NCBI GenBank assembly: GCA_051208045.1
Contig: JBPJFY010000001.1
Location: 682,001-746,000, forward strand
DNA from: LZORAL124-50-18 sp051208045
Lineage (GTDB): Bacteria; Pseudomonadota; Gammaproteobacteria; Pseudomonadales; Oleiphilaceae
Length of the DNA stretch: 64,000 bases
Direction of reading: 5' to 3'
Position numbers and translations under genes: made by a program. The notes under the pieces were generated by a model. The model saw only the letters and a program-made list of their open reading frames with translations. It had not been told where the DNA came from and searched no databases. Position 1 is the stretch's first letter, and every line of letters starts with the position of its first letter. Positions 8,341 through 17,492 of the stretch are shown in pieces.

Positions 8341-8382
8341 CAAGGGATAATCCCTTGCAGCGAGTATGAGCAATCATGCTCA
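8341..8382. other. two small hairpins beyond the TRL-like gene
   Basis: Two perfect inverted repeats lie in the 235-base gap between the TRL-like and LolA-like genes: caaggga / tcccttg (7 bp, 3-base loop, 8341-8357) and tgagca / tgctca (6 bp, 4-base loop, 8367-8382). Neither has a T-run. They could be weak 3' structures for the TRL-like mRNA. The rest of the gap should hold the promoter of the ABC operon, but no clear -35/-10 pair stands out. Confidence 0.4.
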
Positions 8383-8392
8383 GCGGGAAAAA

Positions 8393-8710
8393 TTAGTCAC
8401 CGTAAACAGTCACTTTGTACTTACCGATAATTCCCAAGATGTTATTTGCGTGCCAGTCAACGTGGTGAATCTTGGTGATTCCGCCATCTTTTGCTGCAGC
8501 TTCAATGGAGCAGTCACCTTGAGCAACCAGGGTCAAAATGCTCTGGCATTCGGCTTCACCCTTTTTGGAGGCTTTGCCGGAATTTCCGGTCGCATTGACA
8601 GGGTAGGTTACATCGGTCATCAAGCTGCCGACGGGGAAGGAGGTGGCACAACCGCCCAGACCAAACATAGCGGTAGCAACTGAGATCAATCCTAGTCTCT
8701 TTAACATCAT
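8393..8710 (-). CDS. TRL-like family lipoprotein
   Basis: The product is 105 residues starting ATGATG after an aaaggatg Shine-Dalgarno; either ATG could be used. The N-terminus MMLKRLGLISVATAMFGLGGCATSFPVGSLMTDVTYPVN is a lipoprotein signal with GGC as the lipobox, followed by the P-G-L-xT-D-V start typical of the TRL-like family. The family consists of small secreted or lipoproteins with no assigned reaction. The SKKGEAECQSIL and C-SIEAAAKDGGITKIHHVD segments complete the domain. It appears to be its own unit between nth and the ABC operon. Confidence 0.8.
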   Translation of the reverse strand: MMLKRLGLISVATAMFGLGGCATSFPVGSLMTDVTYPVNATGNSGKASKKGEAECQSILTLVAQGDCSIEAAAKDGGITKIHHVDWHANNILGIIGKYKVTVYGD

Positions 8711-8832
8711 TTACATCCTTTTGATTTGAATTTTACAACACCCTTATCCAAGGGACGTGCCATTTTATCTGCTAACGCAGGAAATACAATATCGATGTGA
8801 TCAGATTTTGATTTCTGAGCGGACGGTTGGGG

Positions 8833-9471
8833 TCATTCGGGCAGGTTTTTGTCTTTGGCTTCGCACAGGTCTTCAATCAGACAGGCGCCACACTTGGGGT
8901 TCCGTGCCACGCAGGTGTAGCGCCCATGAAGAATCAGCCAATGGTGCGCATCTTTCAGAAAGGGCTTGGGGATGAAGCGTAAAAGTTTTTGCTCAACCTC
9001 AAGCACATTTTTGCCGGGGGCAATTTTGGTTCGATTGGAAACGCGGAAGATATGGGTATCGACGGCCATGGTTAAGTGGCCGAACGCAGTATTCAATACA
9101 ACATTCGCGGTTTTTCTCCCCACGCCCGGCAGTGCCTCCAGAGCCGCACTGTTCTCCGGCACCTGGCTGTTGTGCTGGGTGATGAGCAACTGGCAGGTTT
9201 TAATGATGTTCTCGGCTTTACTGTTGTAGAGCCCGATGGTTTTCACATAGTTCTTGAGGCCGTCGAGCCCGAGATCAAGAATGGCCTGTGGTGTGTTTGC
9301 CACGGGAAACAGCCGGTCGGTGGCTTTGTTCACCCCTTTGTCCGTCGCCTGGGCGCTTAAGATCACCGCGATCAGCAACTCAAATGGCGTACTGTAATTC
9401 AGTTCCGTGGTGGGGGTGGGGTTGGCCGCCTGAAGCCGCTCGAAAATCGCTGTACGCTTTTCTTTATTCAT
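8833..9471 (-). CDS. nth: endonuclease III
   Basis: The product is 212 residues, the usual length for bacterial Nth. The helix-hairpin-helix GVGRKTANVVL holds the catalytic Lys, and the nearby MAVDTHIFRVSNR holds the catalytic Asp. The C-terminal Cys pattern (CVARNPKCGACLIEDLC) binds the [4Fe-4S] cluster. The enzyme is a DNA glycosylase/AP lyase that removes oxidised pyrimidines in base excision repair. It follows rnfE by 18 bases, the same order (rnfE-nth) as in E. coli and many gammaproteobacteria, so it is probably transcribed with the rnf operon. Confidence 0.97.
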   Translation of the reverse strand: MNKEKRTAIFERLQAANPTPTTELNYSTPFELLIAVILSAQATDKGVNKATDRLFPVANTPQAILDLGLDGLKNYVKTIGLYNSKAENIIKTCQLLITQHNSQVPENSAALEALPGVGRKTANVVLNTAFGHLTMAVDTHIFRVSNRTKIAPGKNVLEVEQKLLRFIPKPFLKDAHHWLILHGRYTCVARNPKCGACLIEDLCEAKDKNLPE

Positions 9472-9489
9472 CTGCGCGCACTCACCAAC

Positions 9490-10272
9490 TCAGGCAATTT
9501 TACCTGTCACCCGTACACGCTTGCTACCGGCAACTTTGGGGGATTCCGGTGCTTTTTTCCTGGCGTTTTTGATCCGTTGATCAATGATGTTTTTAATTGC
9601 GATGATAATACCCATGCCGAAAAACGCACCCGGTGGCAGAATCAAAAACAGGAAAGAGATGTAATCTTCAAAAACAATGAGTTTCCACGATGCAGCGGCC
9701 GGCCCAAACAACAACTCCATTCCGGAAAACAGCGTACCCTGACCAAAAAGTTCGCGTATCGCGCCAAGGAGGATAAGTACCGCTGAAAAACCAACCCCCA
9801 TCATGAGGCCATCGACCAGCGAGGGTACAACAGGGTTTTTCGCTGCGAAAGCGTCTGCGCGACCGAGGATGGCGCAGTTGGTTACGATTAAAGGAATGAA
9901 AATGCCAAGGATTTCATAAAGCTCATAGGTAAACGCTTGCATCAGCAGTTCTGCGCAGGTGACCAATGACGCGATGATCATCACGAAAGCGGGCAGTCGG
10001 ACGGCAGCGCCCACCTGGTTCCGAATGCTGGATACGATGAGATTGGACCCCGCCAGGACGAGTGTGGTTGCCAATCCCAGGCCAATGGCATTCACGACGG
10101 TGCCGGTCACCGCAAGCAGTGGACACAATCCCAGGAGCTGAACCAATGCGGGATTGTTCGCCCAAAGGCCATTTTTCACGATCTCGCCATAATCAGGGCC
10201 ACTGCGTGAAGGCGGATTGACCTCTTCAGGAGCGTTGCCGGATTCAACTTCTGCGATGGTGTCACTGCTCAT
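9490..10272 (-). CDS. rnfE: electron transport complex subunit RnfE
   Basis: The product is 260 residues from ATG 10272 (MSSDTIAEVES); the frame is open further upstream but that part overlaps rnfG and is not needed. It is a polytopic inner-membrane protein with about six helices. Family landmarks include NPALVQLLGLCPLLAVTGTV and IPLIVTNCAILGRADAF, where the conserved Cys take part in the membrane-embedded iron-sulfur centre shared with RnfA. The protein is slightly long, with an acidic N-terminal extension and a basic C-terminal tail. The start overlaps the end of rnfG by 11 bases, as expected for a coupled operon. Confidence 0.95.
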   Translation of the reverse strand: MSSDTIAEVESGNAPEEVNPPSRSGPDYGEIVKNGLWANNPALVQLLGLCPLLAVTGTVVNAIGLGLATTLVLAGSNLIVSSIRNQVGAAVRLPAFVMIIASLVTCAELLMQAFTYELYEILGIFIPLIVTNCAILGRADAFAAKNPVVPSLVDGLMMGVGFSAVLILLGAIRELFGQGTLFSGMELLFGPAAASWKLIVFEDYISFLFLILPPGAFFGMGIIIAIKNIIDQRIKNARKKAPESPKVAGSKRVRVTGKIA

Positions 10273-10909
10273 GCGTCGTTCCGCCCTTGGGTGTGGCAAC
10301 CAGGGTTGCCTTGTGTTTTTCAAAGTAGCGTAAGGTGCGCTCAATCGATTTGACGACGGCCCGAGGCGTGATGGTCGCGCCCGTCATCTGATCAAATTGC
10401 CCCCCGTCTTTCAGCACTTTCCAGCCGTCGGGCACAGGATTCGTCAGAGATTTGCCGTTAAACTGATGAATCCAGTCAGATTTTTTGACTTCGATTTTGT
10501 CTCCCAGCCCTGGCGTTTCCTGGTGGCCGAGCACTCGCACGCCGATAATTTCTCCGTTCAGGTTGATCCCGGCGATCAGACGGATTTCACCACTGTAACC
10601 ATCCGGGGCAGTGAATGGAAGTAGTATGCCGTTAGTCTGTCCTTTGAGTCTTGAAGGGTAGCCCTGAGTTTCATTCGTTGGTCCCAGCAAAGTGTCGCTG
10701 GGTAATGTGATTGCGTCGGCGAGAAAATCGTTGTCATGATAGGTATCCGGAACAATTTCTCGCAAGGCTCGTGTTTGGGCTTTTTTCCGTTCCAGCTGAA
10801 TTTTGTCTGCTGTGGCGACCTGAGTCACGGCAATCAGGCCTGCTGTCACGGCCGCGAACACCGCCAGTCCGATGCTGCTGTTTAAGATGGCTTTGGTGAC
10901 TTCATTCAT
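10262..10909 (-). CDS. rnfG: electron transport complex subunit RnfG
   Basis: The product is 215 residues from ATG 10909 (MNEVTKAILNSSIGLAVFAA). A single N-terminal transmembrane helix is followed by a periplasmic FMN-binding domain. The flavinylation motif MTGATITPRAV near residue 175 carries the Thr to which FMN is covalently attached by ApbE. GHQETPGLGDKIE is another family signature. It passes electrons inside the ion-pumping ferredoxin:NAD+ oxidoreductase. The gene overlaps rnfD by 8 bases on one side and rnfE by 11 on the other. Confidence 0.96.
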   Translation of the reverse strand: MNEVTKAILNSSIGLAVFAAVTAGLIAVTQVATADKIQLERKKAQTRALREIVPDTYHDNDFLADAITLPSDTLLGPTNETQGYPSRLKGQTNGILLPFTAPDGYSGEIRLIAGINLNGEIIGVRVLGHQETPGLGDKIEVKKSDWIHQFNGKSLTNPVPDGWKVLKDGGQFDQMTGATITPRAVVKSIERTLRYFEKHKATLVATPKGGTTHEQ

Positions 10910-11954
10910 GTGAGGCCTCCTTGATGCCACTTTTTGCGCCAGCGTGTCCGTATGTACGGGGTTGCGTATAGTAGTCGATGAACGGTGCCGCAAAGTTCAT
11001 GAGCAATACCGCAAAGGCGACGGCGTCCGGGTAGCTGCCCCAGCTGCGAATAATGTACACAAGTAATCCGGCACAAAAGCCATAGATCAATTTTCCGAGT
11101 CGACTGGCGGGGCCGGTCACGGGGTCGGTGATAATAAAGAAAGCGCCAAACATGGTAGCGCCCGCGAGCAGGTGCATTTCAATGGGGGCATAGGAGTCGC
11201 GATCCCAGCCGAAGACAAGCGAGAGTAACGCGATGCCCGCCAGCATGCCTACCGGCGCATGCCAGGTGATGACTTTCCGTCCGATCAGGTAGAGGCCTCC
11301 CAACAGGAAAGCGAGATTGACCCACTGCCAGCCAGCAGCAATGAAATCGCCGAAGGTGGCCAATTGCCGGACTTCTTCGGTGGTCTTATTCAGAATTTCA
11401 TGTTTGTAGGTGTCCAGCGGCGTGGCCATCGTGAAGGCATCAATCTGCTCTACGGAAAATGCACTGAATATCAGGCCAAGTGTTGAGAGGAAATCCGGTG
11501 CTGATTGCAGCCCCCCAGCCGTCGCCCACGTCGTGGTCATGGCGACCGGGAAGGAGACCAGTACGAGCGCATAACCCACCATCGCCGGGTTGAAAGGGTT
11601 GTTTCCCAGACCACCGTACAATTGCTTGGCCACGGCAATGGCGAACACGGTCGCTACCAGCGATACCCACCAGGGCGCGAATGGGGGCAGGGCTAGCCCA
11701 AGGAGGACCGCAGTTAACACCGCACTCAAATCGCTGAGCGCAAAGGAAATAGATCGGTTCCGGAGTTTCAGCACGAACGCTTCGGTCCCAAGTGCCACCG
11801 TAACACACCAGAGAACGTTGATCAGTGTGCCCCAGCCAAAGAACGCGGTGAGCGCAATCAAGCCGGGCAGGGTGGCCAAAATCACCTGAAGCATCACCCG
11901 TTGGGTTCGGTTCGGTCCACGTGCATGTGGTGAGGACGTAGCAATCATCGTCAT
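10902..11954 (-). CDS. rnfD: electron transport complex subunit RnfD
   Basis: The product is 350 residues from ATG 11954 (MTMIATSSPHARGPNRTQRVM); the longer open frame upstream overlaps the rnfC tail and is not credible as protein. It is a polytopic membrane protein with eight or more helices. Landmarks are GLGNNPFNPAMVGYAL and the flavinylation motif LLAGATMFGAFFIITDP. In other RnfD proteins the position before the Gly is often Ser; here it is Ala, while the acceptor Thr is kept. It works in the membrane core of Rnf. Confidence 0.96.
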   Translation of the reverse strand: MTMIATSSPHARGPNRTQRVMLQVILATLPGLIALTAFFGWGTLINVLWCVTVALGTEAFVLKLRNRSISFALSDLSAVLTAVLLGLALPPFAPWWVSLVATVFAIAVAKQLYGGLGNNPFNPAMVGYALVLVSFPVAMTTTWATAGGLQSAPDFLSTLGLIFSAFSVEQIDAFTMATPLDTYKHEILNKTTEEVRQLATFGDFIAAGWQWVNLAFLLGGLYLIGRKVITWHAPVGMLAGIALLSLVFGWDRDSYAPIEMHLLAGATMFGAFFIITDPVTGPASRLGKLIYGFCAGLLVYIIRSWGSYPDAVAFAVLLMNFAAPFIDYYTQPRTYGHAGAKSGIKEASHE

Positions 11955-11970
11955 AGTGTGTGATCGGCCC

Positions 11971-13806
11971 TTAGTCGTGGGTGGTGGCGGGTGGTGTTGC
12001 CGTGTCGGCGGCCGCTTGCTTCTCGGCTTCAGCCAGCGCTTTTTGCGCTGCAGTGACGCGGGCCTCGTTCTTGCTGACGGCACGAGCCATTTTCTCTTGA
12101 GCTGCCGTGTCTGACGGGTCAATGCCCAGTGCGGCGTCTTTCATTTTTTCAAGCTTGGCTTCCGCTTTCGCAACGTCGTCTTTTAGTTTTGCTAAATCCG
12201 GCAGTGGTTCTGGTTCAGCAGCTTCGACGGTGGCGGTGACTTTTTTCTGTTGGGCTCGGGCGACGGCTTCCGCAATGGCGGCTTTTTTGTCTTTAGGCGC
12301 TTGATCCGCCTGCGCATCGGGCGCGGCGATGGATTCCTCTTTTGCTGCCTTAAGCTTTTCGGCCTGTGCTTTGGCCGCTGCTGCTGCGCGCTCTTTACGT
12401 TTGGCCTCTTTTTCTGCGGCTTCCCTGTCCAGACGCTCCTGCCGAAACTCAAAGCGCAAGCGCGCCTTGTCGGCTTTTTCCTTATCCATCGCTTGCTGCC
12501 TAATCTCACCCTTGGCAAAGCGATAATATTGGACGAGAGGAATGCTGCTTGGGCAGACGTAAGAGCAAGCGCCACACTCAATGCAATCCGGCAAATTGAA
12601 TAGCGCTGCTTTATCAAATTCCTTGTTCTTGGAAAACCAGAACAACTGTTGAGGCAGAAGCCCCATTGGGCAGGCTTCCACACAGTAGCCGCAGCGAATA
12701 CAGGCCTGCTCCTGGTGGGGCGCGGGTACTTCGTTGGCACCCGCAGCAATCACGCAGTTGGTCGTCTTAACGACAGGCACCTGAGCGTGTTCAATCATAA
12801 AGCCCATCATGGGGCCGCCGATGATCAGGCGATCTGTGTTGCCTGGGTCATATCCTGCCAATTCAAGCAGGTGGGCAACGGGAGTGCCAATCAACGCTAA
12901 ATAGTTTCGCGGTGCCTGCACACCGTGTCCGGTGATGGTCACGACGCGGGAAATCAACGGGATGTCTTGAGCAATTGCGTCATACACTGCGGCCGCTGTA
13001 CCGACATTCTGGCACATCACGCCAATATCAGCAGGAATCTTACCCTTGGGAATCTCCAGATCGGTGAGAATTTTCACCAGTTGCTTTTCTCCGCCTGACG
13101 GATATTTGGTGGGAATGACCACCACCTCAATGCGGGTACCGGCAACCGCCTTTTGCAATTCAGCAATGGCCTCAGGCTTGTTGTCCTCGATGCCGATGAC
13201 ACACTCTTCCGGTTCCAGCACACTTGCCATGATTTCAATGCCCGCAACAATACGACGCGCCTGTTCGCGCATTAACATGTCGTCTGCGGTGATGTATGGC
13301 TCACACTCCGCGGCATTGATAATGAGGATTTGAACTTTGTCTTCTTTCGGTGGGTGGAGTTTGACTTCTGTTGGGAAGCCGGCGCCGCCCATGCCAGCAA
13401 GGCCACGATCACGAATCATGGCAAGAATCTGCTCTTTGCTCATGAGTGTGTAATCCCGGTCGACCTGTCGCTCGATCCAGGTGTCTTTGCCGTCCGGCTT
13501 CAGTATCACGCATTGATCCGACATGCCAGACGGATGTGCGATGGCATGGTCCTGAATCGCTTCAATATGGCCGGAGGTCGGTGCATGCACTGGCACGCTG
13601 ATTTTTCCTGTGGCCTCCGCCAGCAGTTGGCCTTTGAGTACGTGTTGGCCCACTTCCACAATGCATTTTGCCTGCGCACCAATGTGTTGTGCGAGTGGAA
13701 TCACCAACACAGGCGGAATTCCCGCTTCCTGAATGGGTTGCCGGGTGGATTGGGTTTTGTTCTCTACCGGGTGGATTCCCCCGGGAAAATCCCAGATTTG
13801 TCTCAT
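11971..13806 (-). CDS. rnfC: electron transport complex subunit RnfC
   Basis: The product is 611 residues. The N-terminal part carries the NADH/FMN-binding fold (GLAGMGGAGFPTEVKL, INAAECEPYIT, and a barrel-sandwich region ahead of them). Two ferredoxin-type clusters follow: CIRCGYCVEACP and CIECGACSYVCPSS, about residues 375-425. The last 170 residues or so are a long Ala/Lys/Glu-rich, probably helical extension, common in gammaproteobacterial RnfC. It is the membrane-associated entry or exit site for NADH electrons. Its ATG shares one base with the rnfB stop (TGATG), so translation is coupled. Confidence 0.97.
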   Translation of the reverse strand: MRQIWDFPGGIHPVENKTQSTRQPIQEAGIPPVLVIPLAQHIGAQAKCIVEVGQHVLKGQLLAEATGKISVPVHAPTSGHIEAIQDHAIAHPSGMSDQCVILKPDGKDTWIERQVDRDYTLMSKEQILAMIRDRGLAGMGGAGFPTEVKLHPPKEDKVQILIINAAECEPYITADDMLMREQARRIVAGIEIMASVLEPEECVIGIEDNKPEAIAELQKAVAGTRIEVVVIPTKYPSGGEKQLVKILTDLEIPKGKIPADIGVMCQNVGTAAAVYDAIAQDIPLISRVVTITGHGVQAPRNYLALIGTPVAHLLELAGYDPGNTDRLIIGGPMMGFMIEHAQVPVVKTTNCVIAAGANEVPAPHQEQACIRCGYCVEACPMGLLPQQLFWFSKNKEFDKAALFNLPDCIECGACSYVCPSSIPLVQYYRFAKGEIRQQAMDKEKADKARLRFEFRQERLDREAAEKEAKRKERAAAAAKAQAEKLKAAKEESIAAPDAQADQAPKDKKAAIAEAVARAQQKKVTATVEAAEPEPLPDLAKLKDDVAKAEAKLEKMKDAALGIDPSDTAAQEKMARAVSKNEARVTAAQKALAEAEKQAAADTATPPATTHD

Positions 13807-14417
13807 CAGGCAGCCACTCCAGTGTCGTTGTCGGGTGGGTTGCGGTCAGTGGCGATGATCGCTGCGGAGGCCTTGTTTACCGGGCTTCCGGGTAAATTCC
13901 AGCTCCACGTTCGAAGTGTTTTTTCAACCGGAACAATATCAATGCAATCGACCGGGCAAGGCTCAACACAGAGGTCACAGCCCGTGCATTCGTCGGCAAT
14001 GACGGTGTGCATCTGTTTGGCTGCGCCCAGGATGGCGTCCACCGGGCAGGCCTGAATGCACTTGGTGCATCCGATGCACTCGTCTTCCCGAATGACGGCC
14101 ACTTGTTTTCCTTTCTCCTCACCGTGTTCATCATCGAGCGGGATCGCATCCACATCCAGCAGGTCGGCAAGCGCATCAATAGTGGCCTGGCCACCCGGCG
14201 GGCAACGATTGATGGCCTCGCCCCCGGCAATCGCTTCTGCATAAGGTCGGCAACCTGGGTGCCCACACTGCCCACACTGGGTTTGCGGCAACAGCGAATC
14301 AATCTGGTCGACAATAGGGTTGCCTTCGACGCGAAAGCGGACAGAGGCAAAGCCCAGCAATCCACCGAAACAAATGGCCAGAGCGAGCAATGCACCGATG
14401 GATAAAATAATTTCCAT
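13806..14417 (-). CDS. rnfB: electron transport complex subunit RnfB
   Basis: The product is 203 residues. An N-terminal membrane anchor (about residues 1-28) is followed by a four-Cys [4Fe-4S] domain (CGQCGHPGCRPYAEAI) and two ferredoxin clusters, CIGCTKCIQACPVD and CTGCDLCVEPCPVDC. This is the full RnfB arrangement; it is the probable docking site for ferredoxin. The gene lies 8 bases after rnfA and overlaps rnfC by one base. Confidence 0.97.
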   Translation of the reverse strand: MEIILSIGALLALAICFGGLLGFASVRFRVEGNPIVDQIDSLLPQTQCGQCGHPGCRPYAEAIAGGEAINRCPPGGQATIDALADLLDVDAIPLDDEHGEEKGKQVAVIREDECIGCTKCIQACPVDAILGAAKQMHTVIADECTGCDLCVEPCPVDCIDIVPVEKTLRTWSWNLPGSPVNKASAAIIATDRNPPDNDTGVAA

Positions 14418-14425
14418 GCTGCCTC

Positions 14426-15007
14426 CTAAATGTCCACGAGCCCGGCGAAGCCGAGAAAAGCCAGGGACATGAGTCCAGCCGTGATCATGGCCACAGCGGA
14501 ACCCTTAAAGGGCGTGGGTACATCCGCGTAAGCCAGCCGTTCGCGCATGGCGGAGAACAAGACGAGTACCAGCGAGAAGCCGACGGCGGCACCAAAGCCA
14601 TACATGATCGACTCCACAAAGCCGTTCTGTTTTTTGATGTTGAGCAAAGCAACGCCCAGCACGGCGCAGTTAGTGGTGATGAGTGGCAGGAAAATACCCA
14701 GCACGCGATAGAGCATCGGACTGGTTTTTTTGACCACCATTTCGGTGAACTGCACGACCACCGCGATCATCAAGATGAACGTGATGGTTTTCAGGTACTC
14801 CAGGCCAAGTGGCTTGAGCAGATATTCGAAAGAGAGATAGCTACAGACCGAGGAAAGCGTGAGAACAAACGTCGTGGCCAATGACATCCCCATCGCCGTT
14901 TCCAGTTTGCCGGAAACGCCCATAAAGGGACACAAACCCAAAAACTGGACCAGTACGAAGTTGTTGACCAGTATGGTGCTAACCAGAATCAGAATGTATT
15001 CGGTCAT
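14426..15007 (-). CDS. rnfA: electron transport complex subunit RnfA
   Basis: The product is 193 residues, the standard length, with six transmembrane segments. LVQFLGLCPFMGVSGKLETA and IFLPLITTNCAVLGVALL hold the conserved Cys that pair with those of RnfE at the membrane iron-sulfur centre. It is the first gene of the rnfABCDGE-nth cluster; RnfE is its paralogue at the other end. A promoter should lie in the 258 bases before it, but I see no convincing -35/-10 pair. Confidence 0.97.
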   Translation of the reverse strand: MTEYILILVSTILVNNFVLVQFLGLCPFMGVSGKLETAMGMSLATTFVLTLSSVCSYLSFEYLLKPLGLEYLKTITFILMIAVVVQFTEMVVKKTSPMLYRVLGIFLPLITTNCAVLGVALLNIKKQNGFVESIMYGFGAAVGFSLVLVLFSAMRERLAYADVPTPFKGSAVAMITAGLMSLAFLGFAGLVDI

Positions 15008-15201
15008 GTCAGGCCACCTGAAGCGTCGCTTGCAATTTTATCTCGTGTGCGTCAAGCACGGTTGGGGCGATTCAGGTCAGGGAGGCAAGCGTTTCCCTGT
15101 TTCTCTGTTTCCCTGTTACGGCGTGTACGTGTGTTGATGTATTGAAATGCGCCAAAAACCGGCGGCATATTATCCAGAACCTTGGTGACGCATTCAAGTA
15201 A

Positions 15202-15231
15202 AAAGCGCTGATTTTAATCAATCAGCGCTTT
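15202..15231. terminator. terminator hairpin after metG, possibly bidirectional
   Basis: A perfect 12-bp inverted repeat (aaagcgctgatt / aatcagcgcttt) with a six-base loop is followed on the minus strand by a run of T. It lies 35 bases after the metG stop and well before rnfA on the same strand, so it should separate metG from the rnf operon. Confidence 0.8.
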
Positions 15232-15265
15232 ATCTGGCATGAAATTCGCGGGGTAAAGGACGCGA

Positions 15266-17314
15266 TCAGAAAATTCGCATGCCCGGCTGGGCCCCATCAT
15301 CCGGGTGAAGAATCCAGATCTCTTTACCTCCTGGCCCGGCCGCCAGAACCATGCCCTCAGACAGGCCGAACTTCATCTTGCGCGGCTTCAGGTTTGCCAC
15401 CATTACCGTCAGTTTGCCTTCCAGATCTTCGGGTTGATAAGCGCTCTTGATACCTGCAAACACGTTGCGCTGTTCGTGGCCGATGTCCAGCGTCAGTTGA
15501 AGCAGCTTGTCTGCACCTTCCACGTGCTCGGCTTTGACGATTCTTGCCACACGCAGATCGACCTTGGCAAAGTCATCGAACTCGATTTGTGGTGCAATCG
15601 CGTCGGCCGCCGGTTTAGCTGCGACTTTGGCTTGTGCTTCAGGCGCTTTTTGGGTGACGGCCTCCGGCTGCACAGAGTCGCTGACCATGGCTTCAATCTG
15701 TTTGGCATCCACCCGGGTAATCATGGGGCTGAACTTGTTGATGGTGTGTTCGCTCAAGAGGTTAACCCGGTCGGCCCAGTTCAATCGAACATTCAGGAAT
15801 GCTTCGGTTTTCTCTGCAGTCGCAGGAATCACCGGGGCCAGGTAGGCCATCAATTGACGGAAAATATTCACGGCGTTTGAGCAAATTTCGTGCAGCTCTT
15901 CTTCCCGACCTTCCTGCTTGGCCACCACCCAGGGTTCTTTGTCGTTGATGTATTGATTGGCGTGATCTGCAAGCTCCATGATTTTCCGGATGGCCTTGCC
16001 GAACTCCCGTTGCTCATAGTGGTCGGCGATTTCTTCACCCGCGTTGATGTAATCGGCCAACAGTTCGCTGGTGGCATTGTTTACGGCCGCCAGCTTGCCA
16101 TCAAATCGCTTGGCGATGAAGTTTGCAGTGCGGCTGGCAATGTTGACCACCTTGCCGACCAGATCCGAGTTCACGCGTGCAGCAAAATCCTCCAGGTTCA
16201 GATCAAGATCTTCGACGTGACTGGTCAATTTTGCGGCAAAGTAGTAGCGCAGGTATTCCGGATTCAAATGGTTCAGGTACGTGCGCGCCATGATGAATGT
16301 GCCACGGGATTTCGACATCTTGCGCCCATCGACGGTGACGAAGCCGTGTGCCCAGACCGCAGACGGGGTGCGGAAACCCGCGCAGGAAAGCATGCTTGGC
16401 CAAAACAATGCGTGGAAATTGATGATGTCTTTGCCAATGAAGTGGTAAAGCTCGGTGTCATTGCCAGGCAACCAGTAGTCATCAAAGTTCAATGAGGTGT
16501 CTTTGCTGCACAGGTTTTTGAAGCTGGCCATGTACCCAATGGGCGCGTCCAGCCATACATAGAAAAACTTATTCGGCTCGCCGGGAATCTCAAAACCGAA
16601 GTAGGGTGCATCCCGGCTGATGTCCCACTCCTGCAGGCCACTGTCCAGCCACTCGGCCAGCTTGTTGGCGATCTGGGGTTGCAGTGTGCCACTGCGTGTC
16701 CACTCTTTCAGAAAGTCACTGAATTCCGGCAGTCGGAAAAAGAAGTGCTCTGACTCTTTCTCAATGGGGGTGGCACCGGAAATCGCCGATTTGGGATTGA
16801 TCAATTCTGCGGGAGAGTAGGTAGCACCACAGGCTTCGCAGTTGTCACCGTATTGATCTTCCGTCTTGCACTTGGGGCAGGTGCCTTTGATAAAGCGGTC
16901 TGCGAGGAAAAGATTTTTTTCCGGATCATAGGCTTGTTTAATGGCGCGACGTGCGATCTTGTCATCTTCCAGGCAGCGCTGATAAATCAGTGCAGAGAGC
17001 GCCCGGTTCTCTTCGGAATGCGTGGAGTGGTAGTTGTCAAATTCAATGAGAAAGTCCGAGAAATCCTGACGATGTTCCGCGTTGATACGATCAATCAGCT
17101 GCTCCGGCGTGATGCCTTCTCCCTCAGCGCGCAGCATAATAGCCGTGCCATGTGCGTCATCTGCGCAGACATACGTACAGGTGTGATCCCGGAGTTTCTG
17201 AAACCGGACCCAAATGTCGGTCTGAATGTACTCAAGTAAGTGGCCCAGGTGTATGGGCCCATTTGCATAGGGTAGCGCGCTGGTTACCAGAATTTTACGT
17301 GTCTTGCCTGCCAT
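15266..17314 (-). CDS. metG: methionyl-tRNA synthetase
   Basis: The product is 682 residues from ATG 17314 (MAGKTRKILVTSALPYANG); the open frame extends upstream but those residues are not part of the family. The HIGH-type motif is HLGH (residues 22-25) and KMSKS begins at residue 332. A zinc knuckle, CPKCKTEDQYGDNCEACG, lies at about residue 145. The last 110 residues (from IEFDDFAKVDLRVARI) form the tRNA-binding EMAP/Trbp111-like domain that dimerises the enzyme. It charges initiator and elongator tRNA-Met. It is divergent from mrp, as in E. coli. Confidence 0.98.
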   Translation of the reverse strand: MAGKTRKILVTSALPYANGPIHLGHLLEYIQTDIWVRFQKLRDHTCTYVCADDAHGTAIMLRAEGEGITPEQLIDRINAEHRQDFSDFLIEFDNYHSTHSEENRALSALIYQRCLEDDKIARRAIKQAYDPEKNLFLADRFIKGTCPKCKTEDQYGDNCEACGATYSPAELINPKSAISGATPIEKESEHFFFRLPEFSDFLKEWTRSGTLQPQIANKLAEWLDSGLQEWDISRDAPYFGFEIPGEPNKFFYVWLDAPIGYMASFKNLCSKDTSLNFDDYWLPGNDTELYHFIGKDIINFHALFWPSMLSCAGFRTPSAVWAHGFVTVDGRKMSKSRGTFIMARTYLNHLNPEYLRYYFAAKLTSHVEDLDLNLEDFAARVNSDLVGKVVNIASRTANFIAKRFDGKLAAVNNATSELLADYINAGEEIADHYEQREFGKAIRKIMELADHANQYINDKEPWVVAKQEGREEELHEICSNAVNIFRQLMAYLAPVIPATAEKTEAFLNVRLNWADRVNLLSEHTINKFSPMITRVDAKQIEAMVSDSVQPEAVTQKAPEAQAKVAAKPAADAIAPQIEFDDFAKVDLRVARIVKAEHVEGADKLLQLTLDIGHEQRNVFAGIKSAYQPEDLEGKLTVMVANLKPRKMKFGLSEGMVLAAGPGGKEIWILHPDDGAQPGMRIF

Positions 17315-17492
17315 GGAGCTTCCAACTTGTTCGGTGAGAGAGAAAATCGGCCAAATATGGGTTGCATGAAAATGGGCATATGATACCGTTGGTGGCCAAA
17401 ATTTCCACTGTCCTGTCCGGAAAGTTTTCCATGAGTGACACGGGTCACCCGGGGCCGGAGGGCGTGCAAGTGGTCGGGATGAGATCGAGTGT

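Noticed and set aside
8158..8373. N-terminal extension of the LolA-like protein
   Set aside because: A Shine-Dalgarno and signal peptide mark ATG 8157; the extension is not protein-like.
10993..12122. Upstream extensions of the rnfG, rnfD and rnfE frames
   Set aside because: The extensions overlap neighbouring rnf genes and read as Arg/Pro-rich shadow sequence. Family starts fall at internal ATGs.
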